From Rubricella sp038526735 (GTDB taxonomy: Bacteria; Pseudomonadota; Alphaproteobacteria; Rhodobacterales; Rhodobacteraceae), in assembly GCA_038526735.1 (NCBI GenBank), contig JBCBGM010000010.1, positions 1-64,000 on the forward strand: 64,000 nucleotides of DNA. The letters are read 5' to 3'. This document shows positions 8,859 through 17,546 of the stretch, in pieces. The notes under the pieces were generated by a model. It had not been told where the DNA came from and did no database searches. It worked only from the letters and a program-made list of their open reading frames with translations. A program made the translations under genes and the position numbers. Position 1 is the stretch's first letter. Every line of letters starts with the position of its first letter.

Positions 8859-8883
8859 AACGGCCTCTCGGGGCCGTTTTTTT
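8859..8883 (+). terminator. Rho-independent terminator of rpmB
   Basis: AACGGCC (8859-8865) pairs with GGCCGTT (8872-8878) across a 6-base loop, followed by a run of Ts to 8883. It lies 25 bases past the rpmB stop and just before the convergent end of the sirtuin gene. Confidence 0.9.
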
Positions 8884-8887
8884 GTGC

Positions 8888-9571
8888 CTAGATTAGAGTT
8901 TTGACCCACGCTGGCACCGTCTCTGACGCCGGGCCCAGAATGCGCCGGTCAAAAAGCCGCGAACCGTCGGTGGGTGCGAGGTTAATCTCAAGCGTCTTCG
9001 CCCCGACCTGATCCGCCGTCTGTACAAACCCAGCGGCCGGATACACCTCCCCGCTGGTACCGATGGAGACGAAGAGATCAGCCTCCTCAAGCGCCGCGTA
9101 AATCCGGTCGAGGTGATAGGGCGTCTCCCCAAACCACACGACATCGGGGCGCAAAGCCCTTGCCCCACAAGCGTTGCAAACGCTGGTTGCATCAAGATCG
9201 CCGCGCCAGGGTTCGCGGTGGCCACACTCAGAGCACAACGCCGACATCAACTCCCCATGCATATGGATCGCAGACGTGGCCCCTGCACGCTCTAACAGGT
9301 CATCGACATTCTGCGTCACCAAGGTGAGGTCATCGCCCAAAGCCTTTTCAAGCTCCGCGAGCGCGTAATGCGCCGCATTTGGCTGCGCCTCGACGGCATT
9401 TCGGCGGCGCGCATTGTAGAACGCAAAGACCTTGTCTGGGTCCGCGGCAAACCCTTCGGGCGTGGCAACCTCGCTGAGATCATACTTCGTCCACAACCCA
9501 TCTTTGTCGCGAAACGTACCAAGCCCCGACTCAGCCGAAAGCCCTGCCCCGCTTAGAACCACAAGTTTCAT
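8888..9571 (-). CDS. cobB: NAD-dependent protein deacylase (sirtuin, CobB type)
   Basis: The 227-residue protein starts at the ATG at 9571. It removes acetyl or acyl groups from lysines using NAD. The NAD site is LSGAGLSAESGLGTFR, followed by TQNVDDLLERAG. The catalytic histidine lies in HMHGE, and two cysteine pairs (CSEC, CNAC) form the zinc ribbon. GTSGEVYPAAGF is typical of class III sirtuins with desuccinylase potential. An in-frame start 45 bases upstream is less likely. Confidence 0.95.
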   Translation of the reverse strand: MKLVVLSGAGLSAESGLGTFRDKDGLWTKYDLSEVATPEGFAADPDKVFAFYNARRRNAVEAQPNAAHYALAELEKALGDDLTLVTQNVDDLLERAGATSAIHMHGELMSALCSECGHREPWRGDLDATSVCNACGARALRPDVVWFGETPYHLDRIYAALEEADLFVSIGTSGEVYPAAGFVQTADQVGAKTLEINLAPTDGSRLFDRRILGPASETVPAWVKTLI

Positions 9572-9719
9572 AGCGCTCCCTCCCTGCGACACGACGAACC
9601 TAGATGCGTCGCGCACATCACGGTACCGAGCAAGACCTTTCCAAAATGTGGAATTGCAAATCAGGACCTAATAACTGTATGCTATGGCACACAATAATAA
9701 CAACCACTGCCGCCCGACC

Positions 9720-10187
9720 ATGACCACGCGCGTGCTTTTTATCTGCTTGGGGAATATCTGCCGCTCACCAACGGCCGAAGCCGTCGCGCGCCAGCGGCTG
9801 GAGGGGTTGCCCTTTGAGTTTGACAGTGCCGGTACCGGCAATTGGCACGCCGGAAACACTCCAGACCCGCGTAGCATCACCGCCGGAGAGGCGCGAGGAT
9901 ATGACTTTTCGGGCATCCGCGCGCGCCAGGTCCTCCCAGCAGATTTCCACCGGTTTGAGCATCTCGTCGCGATGGATCGCGACAATCTCGAGACGTTGCA
10001 CCGCATGCGCCCACTCAACAGCCGCGCGCAATTGCACCTGATGATGGATTTCACCGCGGGTGCCATCGGGCGCGATGTGCCCGACCCGTATTACCGAAAT
10101 GACGGGTTTGATGATGTGCTCGATATTATTGAGCACGCCGTTGAGGGGCTGGGCATCACCCTAGCCCCGCCACAACTCGCAGACTAA
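9720..10187 (+). CDS. Low-molecular-weight protein tyrosine phosphatase
   Basis: The protein has 155 residues when read from the ATG at 9720. The catalytic P-loop CLGNICRSP lies at residues 8-16, where the family has it. The general acid segment DVPDPYY is near the C-terminus. Such phosphatases act on tyrosine kinases of exopolysaccharide export or on arsenate; no such partner is next to it. An ATG at 9684 would add 12 residues of asparagine-rich leader, and neither start has a strong ribosome site. Confidence 0.92.
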   Translation: MTTRVLFICLGNICRSPTAEAVARQRLEGLPFEFDSAGTGNWHAGNTPDPRSITAGEARGYDFSGIRARQVLPADFHRFEHLVAMDRDNLETLHRMRPLNSRAQLHLMMDFTAGAIGRDVPDPYYRNDGFDDVLDIIEHAVEGLGITLAPPQLAD

Positions 10188-10188
10188 G

Positions 10189-10572
10189 TCATTGAGTGAT
10201 TGGCTGCGGGCCCACCGGCTCTTCGGTCTCGTCAGCGGCAGTCTCGACCAGATCATCCTCAGTCTCCGCCTCAGCGGCGAAACAGGTCGTGTCGAGCAAA
10301 GCTGAAAATGCTTTGTAGCGCTCCATAAACGCCGGCGCATCGCCTGCGAGGTCTTCCAGAGCGGCACGCGCGCCATCCGGGCCAGGAATGATCATCGCCA
10401 AGTAATACTGATCTTCCTCAGACAGCGAGGTCGTCGCCACATCTGCAAAACAGGTGCAATCCGTCTCCGACAGATTGCCGGTCGCTTCGCAGGCAGATTT
10501 CAGTTCCTCCGAGAACGCCATTGTAGCACTCAGAGACAGAACGGCCGTTACAGCCAAAACACGTTTATGCAT
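10189..10572 (-). CDS. Small secreted hypothetical protein
   Basis: The 127-residue protein starts at the ATG at 10572 with a signal peptide (VLAVTAVLSLSATMAFSEEL). Four cysteines (in SACEATG, DCTCF and TTCF) could form two disulphides in the periplasm. The C-terminal third is acidic. I do not recognise the family. It ends one base after the convergent phosphatase gene and is divergent from lepA. Confidence 0.6.
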   Translation of the reverse strand: MHKRVLAVTAVLSLSATMAFSEELKSACEATGNLSETDCTCFADVATTSLSEEDQYYLAMIIPGPDGARAALEDLAGDAPAFMERYKAFSALLDTTCFAAEAETEDDLVETAADETEEPVGPQPITQ

Positions 10573-10779
10573 CTCGTTGATCCCCCGATCCGATGCCGCG
10601 GCCCTTCTGACCGCCCCCCAACGCGAGTTCCCTCGCCCATGCATCATTACGCAGAATCGCTTTTTTCGCAATGCACCGGCGCGTGAAGTTGTTTTGACCC
10701 GCCCCCTGCGCAAATCGGGCGCGCCCACACGCCGGGAGCGATGCTTGACCGGCTCTCAGAACCCGCTCATATGCCGGGC

Positions 10780-12579
10780 ATGACAGCGCTTTCGAATATC
10801 CGCAATTTCTCCATCGTGGCCCATATCGACCATGGCAAATCGACCTTGGCAGATCGTCTGATCCAGTCCACCGGGACGGTGAAAGATCGCGACATGCAAG
10901 ATCAGCTCTTGGATGCGATGGATATCGAGCGTGAGCGGGGCATCACGATCAAGGCCAACACAGTGCGGATCGATTATAAGGCGCAGGACGGGGAGACCTA
11001 TGTCCTCAACCTGATCGACACCCCCGGCCACGTCGATTTCGCCTATGAGGTTAGCCGCTCCATGCGCGCCGTCGAAGGCTCGCTTTTGGTGGTGGACGCC
11101 TCGCAGGGCGTCGAGGCGCAAACGCTGGCCAACGTCTATCAGGCCATCGACGCCGACCATGAGATCGTCCCGGTCCTCAACAAGATCGACCTTCCGGCGG
11201 CAGAGCCCGACCGCGTCAAAGAACAAATCGAAGACGTCATCGGTATTGACGCCTCTGAAGCGGTAGAGATTTCGGCCAAAACCGGCCTTGGCATTCCGGA
11301 TGTGCTGGAGGCCATCGTCAAACGCCTTCCCGCGCCCGAGGGCACCCGCGACGCGCCGCTCAAGGCGATGCTGGTGGACAGCTGGTATGACGCATATCTC
11401 GGCGTCGTGGTGCTCATCCGCGTCGTGGACGGTGTGCTGAAAAAGGGCGACCGCATCCGCATGATGTCCACCAAGGCCGTGTATCCGGTGGACCGTGTCG
11501 GTGTCTTCCGCCCGCAGATGCAGGCCGTGGATGAGCTTGGCCCCGGCGAGATGGGCTTTCTGACCGCCTCGATCAAACAGGTCCGCGACACCCGCGTCGG
11601 TGACACCGTCACGACCGAGAAAAAGGGCACTGAGACACCCCTGCCGGGCTTTGCGCCCTCTGTGCCGGTGGTCTTCTGCGGTCTCTTCCCCGTTGATAGC
11701 GCCCAGTTTGAAGACTTGCGCGACGCCATCGAGAAACTCTCCCTCAACGACGCGTCCTTCACGTCAGAAATGGAAACCTCCGCCGCGCTCGGGTTTGGCT
11801 TCCGCTGTGGGTTCTTGGGGTTGTTGCACCTTGAGGTCATCCGCGACCGGCTTGAGCGCGAATATGACATCGACCTGATCACCACCGCGCCGAGCGTGAT
11901 TTACCACGTCTATCTCAAAGACGGCGAGATGCTAGAGATGCACAACCCCGCCGACATGCCAGATGTTGTGAAGGTCGACCGGGTGGAGGAGCCACGCATC
12001 AAAGCCACGATCCTGGTGCCCGACACCTACCTGGGCGATGTGCTCAAACTCTGCCAAGACCGCCGCGGCATTCAGCAAGACCTCACCTATGTCGGCGCCC
12101 GCGCGATGGTGGTGTATGACATGCCCCTCAACGAGGTGGTGTTCGACTTCTATGACCGGCTAAAATCCGTCACCAAGGGCTATGCGTCATTTGATTACGA
12201 GATGATCGGCTACGCCGCCGACAACCTCGTGAAAATGCAGGTTCTGGTGAATGACGAACCGGTGGACGCGCTCTCCGTAATGGTCCACCGCGACCGAGCC
12301 GAGGCGCGCGGCCGCGCGATGTGTGAAAAGCTGAAAGAGCTGATCCCGCAGCATTTGTTCAAAATCCCGATCCAAGCAGCCATCGGCGGCCGCATCATCG
12401 CCCGCGAAACCATCTCGGCGCTCCGCAAAGACGTGACCGCAAAGTGCTATGGAGGCGACGCCACCCGAAAGCGGAAGTTGCTGGAAAAGCAGAAGGCGGG
12501 TAAAAAGAAGATGCGCCAGTTTGGGCGGGTTGAGATCCCCCAGGAGGCGTTCATTAATGCACTGAAGATGGATGGGTGA
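10780..12579 (+). CDS. lepA: Elongation factor 4 (back-translocating GTPase LepA)
   Basis: The 599-residue protein starts MTALSNIRNFSIVAHIDHG at the ATG at 10780, giving the same length as E. coli LepA. ATGs at 10771 and 10741 are possible but less conserved. G1 is AHIDHGKST, G3 DTPGHVDF and G4 NKID. The C-terminal domain ends KKKMRQFGRVEIPQEAF. The last 26 bases overlap, antisense, a small membrane-protein gene on the other strand. Confidence 0.97.
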   Translation: MTALSNIRNFSIVAHIDHGKSTLADRLIQSTGTVKDRDMQDQLLDAMDIERERGITIKANTVRIDYKAQDGETYVLNLIDTPGHVDFAYEVSRSMRAVEGSLLVVDASQGVEAQTLANVYQAIDADHEIVPVLNKIDLPAAEPDRVKEQIEDVIGIDASEAVEISAKTGLGIPDVLEAIVKRLPAPEGTRDAPLKAMLVDSWYDAYLGVVVLIRVVDGVLKKGDRIRMMSTKAVYPVDRVGVFRPQMQAVDELGPGEMGFLTASIKQVRDTRVGDTVTTEKKGTETPLPGFAPSVPVVFCGLFPVDSAQFEDLRDAIEKLSLNDASFTSEMETSAALGFGFRCGFLGLLHLEVIRDRLEREYDIDLITTAPSVIYHVYLKDGEMLEMHNPADMPDVVKVDRVEEPRIKATILVPDTYLGDVLKLCQDRRGIQQDLTYVGARAMVVYDMPLNEVVFDFYDRLKSVTKGYASFDYEMIGYAADNLVKMQVLVNDEPVDALSVMVHRDRAEARGRAMCEKLKELIPQHLFKIPIQAAIGGRIIARETISALRKDVTAKCYGGDATRKRKLLEKQKAGKKKMRQFGRVEIPQEAFINALKMDG

Positions 12580-12751
12580 GACTCGGCCCAACCTCGATGG
12601 TTACTTGAGTATCTGGGCGGTCAATTTTTATAGACAGATTGACACCCATAGCAGCAGCTAGAAGAGCCACCGAGGCGGCTAAAACTAATAGCCGCCAATT
12701 TCTCTCGGCGAATGACTTGCGGTGTTCTTGGTCGATCATGGTCATCTCCAT
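12554..12751 (-). CDS. Small single-span membrane protein of the XRE-ImmA cassette
   Basis: The 65-residue protein has one transmembrane segment (about residues 20-38, LLVLAASVALLAAAMGV) with a charged N-terminus and a polar C-terminal tail. Its ATG at 12751 lies inside the last codons of the ImmA-type gene (a 10-base overlap), so translation is probably coupled. An in-frame ATG at 12742 is an alternative. The C-terminus overlaps the end of lepA antisense. No family is recognised. By position it is the third gene of the cassette and a plausible membrane partner or sensor. Confidence 0.6.
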   Translation of the reverse strand: MEMTMIDQEHRKSFAERNWRLLVLAASVALLAAAMGVNLSIKIDRPDTQVTIEVGPSLTHPSSVH

Positions 12752-13275
12752 TTACTCGGCCAAATTGCTCGATACTTCTGAAGAGTGTGATTTGCTGCAT
12801 CTCTTGTAATTCCGAAACGTATATCGATATGAGCAGCGCGCGTTTCGGTTGTGACGAACGAGGGAGGCACAAGTACAAACGACGCGAACAGATATGCTTC
12901 GTTCTCTCGTTCGGCGGTCGTCCGGGATGTATATGATGAGTTGGAGTAAGGTAAGCCCCGAGGGTTTATTCCACGATGCCCAAGAATTGGATGACCGAGT
13001 TCATGCAACATCGCAATACGTGACGAACCACAACCCCGACGAGCGGCCTCATAGATCCTTTCATCGAATATAACCCAATCGACACCCGATAATCCGTCTA
13101 CCCTGTTCCCACGGTAGCAAAGGTCGGGTTCGATATAGATCTCGATATCGATGTTACGCGCTGGCAAAGCGCGGAATGCGATTGCGTCCGGACATACTTT
13201 TTCACCCTCCCGATACAACGCCGATCGAACGGCATCTGCGACTGTACAGATTTCAATCGCTCGGCTACGCCTCAT
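12742..13275 (-). CDS. ImmA/IrrE-family zinc metallopeptidase
   Basis: The 177-residue protein carries HELGHPILGHRG near residue 90, the HExxH zinc motif of ImmA/IrrE peptidases. Upstream is VDWVIFDERIY, and downstream NEAYLFASFVLVP, the usual third-ligand glutamate helix. Such enzymes cleave a partner XRE repressor. Its ATG at 13275 overlaps the end of the XRE gene by 11 bases, which is the classic arrangement. Base composition is clearly less GC-rich than the neighbours, which suggests transfer. Confidence 0.85.
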   Translation of the reverse strand: MRRSRAIEICTVADAVRSALYREGEKVCPDAIAFRALPARNIDIEIYIEPDLCYRGNRVDGLSGVDWVIFDERIYEAARRGCGSSRIAMLHELGHPILGHRGINPRGLPYSNSSYTSRTTAERENEAYLFASFVLVPPSFVTTETRAAHIDIRFGITRDAANHTLQKYRAIWPSKWR

Positions 13276-13630
13276 TGACTTCTCTCCCAGAGGTCAAAGA
13301 CTTGAAGAGCCTATCCAATTCGTCCGGCGACATTTTTTTCCGGAGTGTAAGGAAACGTAGAGTATCCGCAGCCTGATCATCTGCCACAGACACAAGCCCA
13401 GTCTCTTTAGCAGTGAGGGTGGCAAGGTCGAACGCCTCGCCCTCATTCAATCCTAGAGCGAGCGAAACTCGATCAGCCCAAGCCTGTGAAATCGGCCGCA
13501 ACCCTCTCATTTGGTTCGAAAGCTGTGAAGAAGAGCAGCCGATTTTCTCAGCAAGACCCCCTAGAGTCACATCAGACTCAATCATCTTCACACGAACGAA
13601 CTTACCGACTTCGCTGTAGGGCTTGGGCAT
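13265..13630 (-). CDS. XRE-family helix-turn-helix regulator
   Basis: The 121-residue protein starts at the ATG at 13630, preceded by a perfect AGGAGG site 5 bases away. A longer reading to 13732 lacks such support. The helix-turn-helix covers about residues 17-50 (TLGGLAEKIGCSSSQLSNQM). The C-terminal part (KKMSPDELDRLFKSL) is probably the dimerisation or cleavage region. It is the first gene of an overlapping three-gene cassette with the ImmA peptidase, and is the likely repressor of that unit. Confidence 0.85.
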   Translation of the reverse strand: MPKPYSEVGKFVRVKMIESDVTLGGLAEKIGCSSSQLSNQMRGLRPISQAWADRVSLALGLNEGEAFDLATLTAKETGLVSVADDQAADTLRFLTLRKKMSPDELDRLFKSLTSGREVNEA

Positions 13631-13654
13631 GTCGACCTCCTGATGTGAAAATAA

Positions 13655-13671
13655 TTTCTCAATTTGAAAAA
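13655..13671. promoter_or_regulatory. Candidate operator of the XRE-ImmA cassette
   Basis: TTTCTCAATTTGAAAAA is a near-perfect 17-bp palindrome (one mismatched pair, central T) lying 25 bases upstream of the XRE start in an AT-rich tract. It is the obvious place for autorepression, but this is inferred from symmetry and position only. The remaining sequence to 13900 is AT-rich and holds no gene that I can see. Confidence 0.45.
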
Positions 13672-13900
13672 TCAAGCAATATATAGCATCCGAGACCCAA
13701 TTAGGCACAACAGGTTGCGACAGTACCAACAAAAACTAAGGAACAGAATAAGAATTCATTTGGATTCAATGGCTTAGAAAAGCGGTATAATATTACCTCA
13801 CACCAACTAGCTCTTACTCACCGCGACCAACCACCCCCTTGAGTTGCACGCCGCCACCCTCCACACTCCGAAAAAAGCCACACACTCCGGGGGGAATAGC

Positions 13901-14926
13901 ATGCGGTGGATGGGTCTTTTGGCGGCGGCGATTTGCGCGCCTGCACTGGCATTCGCAAACTGTGACCCGGGGGAGACGAAAATCACCTTCCCCCATGACG
14001 CCCCCGCCACCGGCCACCCCAAAGGCGAGGCAGCGGCCTTCCTCGCGCAGATGGTCAATATGGAGCTTCAGGGCCGCCTCTGCATGGAGGTGATTGCCGA
14101 CGCCCCCAACTACTCCGACGCCAGCGTTACCGAGGGCCTCGCCGATGGCAGCTTTCAGATGGCGGCCCCCGCGATGGGCACGATGGGGGAGCTTTCTCCG
14201 CGCTTCCTGATCTTTGACATGCCCTTCCTCTTCAAAGACCTCGACGTGGTGCTCGCCTATCAAGAGAGCCCCGCAGGCCTCGCCCTGCTGACAGAGATGG
14301 CCGATGAGGGCGTGCGCGGCCTAGGCTACTGGACAGACGGGATGAAAGAGCTCTCGGGCCCCCTGCCCCTGCGCAGCCCGGGTGATGTCGCGGGCCTCAA
14401 CGTCGGCATCCAGCCCAGCGTGATCGAGGCGCATTACATTGACACGCTGCAAGCAACCCCACGCCCGCTGGACCCCCGCGCCCTGCAAACCGCCCTGCGC
14501 GACGGTGTGGTTAACGCACAAAACTCCACATTCACCACCATCGCGAGCCGTCGGCTGCACCTCAACCAGGCGGCCGTCACCGTCTCCAACCACGGGCTGG
14601 TGCAGTACATGCTCGTGGTGTCGGAGCCGTTCTGGCAGTCCCTTGATCCGGCCACTCAGGCTGATCTGGAGTTTTTGGTGATGCTCGTCGGGCTAGAGCG
14701 CAACCGCTTTGCCTTTGAGTTCTCCGAGCAATCCAAACGCGAGATCCGCAGCGACGGCACGCCGATCGTCGAGCTGTCAGAGGAGGAGCGCTACGCCTGG
14801 GTCCGCGCCATGCAGCCCACCTGGTTTGCGTTTGGTGGCGATGTCGGGTTCGACCAAATTGCCGCCGCGCTGTATCTTGAGCGTGAGCTTGCCGCCGGTA
14901 GGCTCGAAAGCTTCACGGGCCGCTAA
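13901..14926 (+). CDS. TRAP transporter solute-binding protein (DctP family)
   Basis: The 341-residue protein starts at the ATG at 13901, after a GGGGGA ribosome site, with signal peptide MRWMGLLAAAICAPALAFA. The body follows the DctP pattern: GEAAAFLAQMVNMELQGRL, then AAPAMGTMGELSPRFLIFDMPFLF, and later RALQTALRDGVVNAQNSTFTTI. It would bind an organic acid in the periplasm for a TRAP permease. No small or large permease subunit is adjacent, so it is an orphan here. Two cysteines of the mature protein may pair. Confidence 0.85.
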   Translation: MRWMGLLAAAICAPALAFANCDPGETKITFPHDAPATGHPKGEAAAFLAQMVNMELQGRLCMEVIADAPNYSDASVTEGLADGSFQMAAPAMGTMGELSPRFLIFDMPFLFKDLDVVLAYQESPAGLALLTEMADEGVRGLGYWTDGMKELSGPLPLRSPGDVAGLNVGIQPSVIEAHYIDTLQATPRPLDPRALQTALRDGVVNAQNSTFTTIASRRLHLNQAAVTVSNHGLVQYMLVVSEPFWQSLDPATQADLEFLVMLVGLERNRFAFEFSEQSKREIRSDGTPIVELSEEERYAWVRAMQPTWFAFGGDVGFDQIAAALYLERELAAGRLESFTGR

Positions 14927-14939
14927 AACCGCGCAAAGA

Positions 14940-15287
14940 TCAGGCCCAGAACGCCTGATCTTTCTTCCGCAGAAACACGAAGATACTCAGCCCCAGCAGC
15001 ACCGCGGCGGGCACAGCCTCGCCGATTGGGGTCAACGCGACGTGGTAGATTACAGCCCCCACCATTGCGGTGATAAACCCAACGCAGGCCGGGGCCGCGA
15101 GTTTCGGGATCCACAGGCCAACCGCGCCCGCGATATAGCAAAGCGCAACAAACGCCGGGAACCAGCTGGGCAGGCCGAGGTTCTCAAACGCGACGAGCAC
15201 CTCGGGCACACCCATCAGCTTGGCAAAGGCGCTGCCCACAAACGCGAGCGTGAGCAAACCGCTCGCTATCCAAACCGCATATTTCAT
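14940..15287 (-). CDS. DoxX-like small membrane protein
   Basis: The 115-residue protein has four hydrophobic segments (about residues 3-22, 43-62, 67-86, 90-108) and the DoxX-like pattern FVGSAFAKLMGVPE and LPSWFPAFVALCYI. The function of this family is unsettled; members are linked to respiratory or redox processes at the inner membrane. The start ATG at 15287 has a purine-rich GGGAGA site upstream. It is convergent with the TRAP-binding gene. Confidence 0.75.
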   Translation of the reverse strand: MKYAVWIASGLLTLAFVGSAFAKLMGVPEVLVAFENLGLPSWFPAFVALCYIAGAVGLWIPKLAAPACVGFITAMVGAVIYHVALTPIGEAVPAAVLLGLSIFVFLRKKDQAFWA

Positions 15288-15345
15288 CGCACGTCTCCCT
15301 CATTACTGGATATTATCAACTATTTATTCCAGCGCAGAGTGCAAC

Positions 15346-15369
15346 AAAAAAGGCGACCCAAAGGCCGCC
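15346..15369 (-). terminator. Rho-independent terminator downstream of the 104-codon-frame small gene
   Basis: On the minus strand GGCGGCC and GGTCGCC form a 7-bp stem (plus-strand arms 15352-15358 and 15363-15369, one G-U pair, 4-base loop), followed by six Ts. It lies 25 bases past the stop at 15395 and separates that gene from the DoxX-like gene. Confidence 0.85.
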
Positions 15370-15394
15370 CTTTTTGCACAGGTGTGCGTGAAGA

Positions 15395-15697
15395 TTAGGC
15401 TGCGTTGCGGCGCTCGCTCTCTTCGCGAGACAGAGCCACCGAGGTGCGCACGCCGCGGCTGACAAACTCCATCAGGCCCTCTACGGTGCGCTCGCAGGGG
15501 TCAATCCCTGCGCACATCAGCACATCACGGCCGTCGCGCGAGCGGGCCCATCGGGCAATCACTTCTGCGCCGTTTCCATATTTCTTGTCGTCGGCAATCG
15601 CGTCATCCAGCGCTGCCAGCACGACAGCGGCAAACAAACGACGAGCACGTGCACCCTGGTCGTTAGTGTAAGCCTGTGCGTCGGCGGCATCGAACAT
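15395..15697 (-). CDS. Small conserved-looking hypothetical protein, possibly DUF6280
   Basis: The 100-residue soluble protein starts MFDAADAQAYTNDQGARARR. An ATG 12 bases upstream is equally possible. It is helical, with RLFAAVVLAALDDAIAD, IARWARSRDGRDVL and GVRTSVALSREE. I recall similar small proteins in many Rhodobacteraceae, perhaps under DUF6280, but that name is from memory. No function is known to me. It is a single-gene unit with its own terminator. The 15698-15894 gap upstream shows no gene. Confidence 0.7.
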   Translation of the reverse strand: MFDAADAQAYTNDQGARARRLFAAVVLAALDDAIADDKKYGNGAEVIARWARSRDGRDVLMCAGIDPCERTVEGLMEFVSRGVRTSVALSREESERRNAA

Positions 15698-15894
15698 GTC
15701 GTCCCTCATTCATCTCAGATTGTGCGGAGTATCCCGTGTGCGGCGGAATATGCCGTCATAATTCGTTCACGGAAGATCAATTAGTGCATGGCTGCTATGA
15801 TTGCAACGCATAAGACAGCCAATTAATCCTTTGTTTTCAACGATTGGGGTCGCTGATGTTGCACTGCAGCTACGTAACGTCACAAGAATCGTCC

Positions 15895-17322
15895 TCATGT
15901 GCCACAGAATGTGCGCTCCACTTCCTCCTCTGGCGCGGGGGCCGCGATGTAGGGCGCGGTCTGGTCTGAGAAGGTGAAGGGCGTCTCCAGCGCCCGCGTC
16001 AGCGCCTCAAACATCGAATAGTCTCCACGCTCCGCCGCTGTGATCGCCGCCTGCACCTGATGGTTGCGGGGGATGATCACCGGATTCTCACCCAGCATCG
16101 CCGCATGATCCGGCCCCAGCGCCTGCCACGTCTCTGCCCAAGCCTCAAATGCGGCCTTGTCTGCAAACATCTGTGCCGCTTCGCCCACATCCCTGGAGAT
16201 CGCTCTCCAGAACTGCGTATAGTCCACGCCCGCCTGCGCCAGCAGCGTCAAAGTCGCCTCGACGAGCGCCTCACCGCCCTCAACCTCCGCAGGCAGCCCC
16301 AGCTTAGCCAGATACCCCTCGACATAAGCCAGCTGGAACAGCGCCGGAAAGCGGTTCACAGCTGCCTGCGCGGCCTCGATGGCCTTGTCCTCATCCGCAT
16401 CAATCACCGGCAAGAGCGCCTGTGCCAGTTGCGCCATATTCCAATGCGCAATCCGCCCCTGATTGCCCCAGGCATAGCGCCCCTGTTGATCGATCGACGA
16501 GAACACCTTGTTGGGGTCAAACCCGTCCATAAAGGCGCAGGGCCCGTAATCGATCGTCTCCCCGGCAATCGAGCAATTGTCGGTGTTCATCACGCCATGG
16601 ATGAAGCCGAGCTGCATCCAGGTCGCCACAAGCCGCGCTTGCCGCGCGATGACATTGTCCAAAAGCGCAAGTGCGGGATTCTCCCCCTGATCGTCCGGAT
16701 AATGCCGCTCCAGCGCGTAGCGAGTAAGCGTCTCGAGCGCGTCCACGTCCTGGCGCGCGTAGAAATACTGGAACGTGCCCACCCGCAGATGGCTCTGTGC
16801 CACCCGTGTGAGCACAGCGCCCGGCAAGGGCCCATCTTCGCGCAACACCCGGTCGCCAGTCTCCACCGCCGCCAGCGCGCGCGTGGTGGGAACGCCCAGC
16901 GCATGCATCGCCTCAGAGACGATATACTCCCGCAAAACAGGCCCCAGCGCAGCACGCCCATCGCCCATCCGAGAGAACGGCGTCCGGCCCGAGCCCTTCA
17001 GCTGTATGTCCCGCCGAAGCCCGTCAGAGCCAATAACCTCACCCAACAAGAGCGCCCGGCCATCCCCAAGCTGCGGCACGAAGTTGCCAAACTGGTGCCC
17101 TGCATAGGCCTGTGCGAGCGGCGCGGCCCCCTCAGGCACCGCATTCCCGGCAAGCCACGCGACACCGTCCTCAGCCTCCAGAGCCACCGGATCAAACCCC
17201 AGCACCCCGGCCAGCCCGTGGTTCACCTTGATCATCTTGGGCGCAGAGACCGGCCCAGGGGGCTGTTTCGCGTAAAACTGCTCGGGCAGGGCGGCGTAAG
17301 TGTTGTCGAATTGGATGGTCAT
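15895..17322 (-). CDS. selO: Protein adenylyltransferase SelO (YdiU family)
   Basis: The 475-residue protein belongs to the SelO pseudokinases, which transfer AMP from ATP to protein Ser/Thr/Tyr and are linked to redox stress. AYAGHQFGNFVPQLGDGRA, RDIQLKGSGRTPFSRMGDGR and GFIHGVMNTDNCSI (active-site Asn/Asp) are diagnostic. The C-terminus ends TFCGT, keeping the conserved cysteine that is selenocysteine in eukaryotic SelO. The start MTIQFDNTYAALPEQF is preceded by GAGAG. Confidence 0.95.
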   Translation of the reverse strand: MTIQFDNTYAALPEQFYAKQPPGPVSAPKMIKVNHGLAGVLGFDPVALEAEDGVAWLAGNAVPEGAAPLAQAYAGHQFGNFVPQLGDGRALLLGEVIGSDGLRRDIQLKGSGRTPFSRMGDGRAALGPVLREYIVSEAMHALGVPTTRALAAVETGDRVLREDGPLPGAVLTRVAQSHLRVGTFQYFYARQDVDALETLTRYALERHYPDDQGENPALALLDNVIARQARLVATWMQLGFIHGVMNTDNCSIAGETIDYGPCAFMDGFDPNKVFSSIDQQGRYAWGNQGRIAHWNMAQLAQALLPVIDADEDKAIEAAQAAVNRFPALFQLAYVEGYLAKLGLPAEVEGGEALVEATLTLLAQAGVDYTQFWRAISRDVGEAAQMFADKAAFEAWAETWQALGPDHAAMLGENPVIIPRNHQVQAAITAAERGDYSMFEALTRALETPFTFSDQTAPYIAAPAPEEEVERTFCGT

Positions 17323-17383
17323 GCTCTCTCCTGCTCCGCCACATAGGGGCGGACACGCAAATCACCATACACATGAGAGAAAT

Positions 17384-17458
17384 TGGAGCGGGCGATGAGA
17401 TTCGAACTCACGACCCTTACCTTGGCAAGGTAATGCTCTACCCCTGAGCTACGCCCGC
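17384..17458 (-). tRNA. tRNA-Gly (anticodon GCC)
   Basis: On the minus strand the 75-nt gene has acceptor arms GCGGGCG and CGCCCGC, the D-arm GTAGCTCAGGGGTAGAGC, anticodon loop TTGCCAA (anticodon GCC) and T-arm with GTTCGAATC. The 3' CCA is encoded. It lies between selO and the prolyl editing gene. Confidence 0.97.
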
Positions 17459-17546
17459 GTCCTTGGGTGAGCGCGACGTATATAGATTCGTTCCGGGGGT
17501 GCAAGGGGTCTTGCAGGGCAAATCGCACACGCTACCCTCGCGCCCC

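Noticed and set aside
12554..13671. Prophage or integrative element
   Set aside because: XRE and ImmA are typical of such elements, but no integrase, replication or structural gene and no attachment repeats are visible around the cassette.
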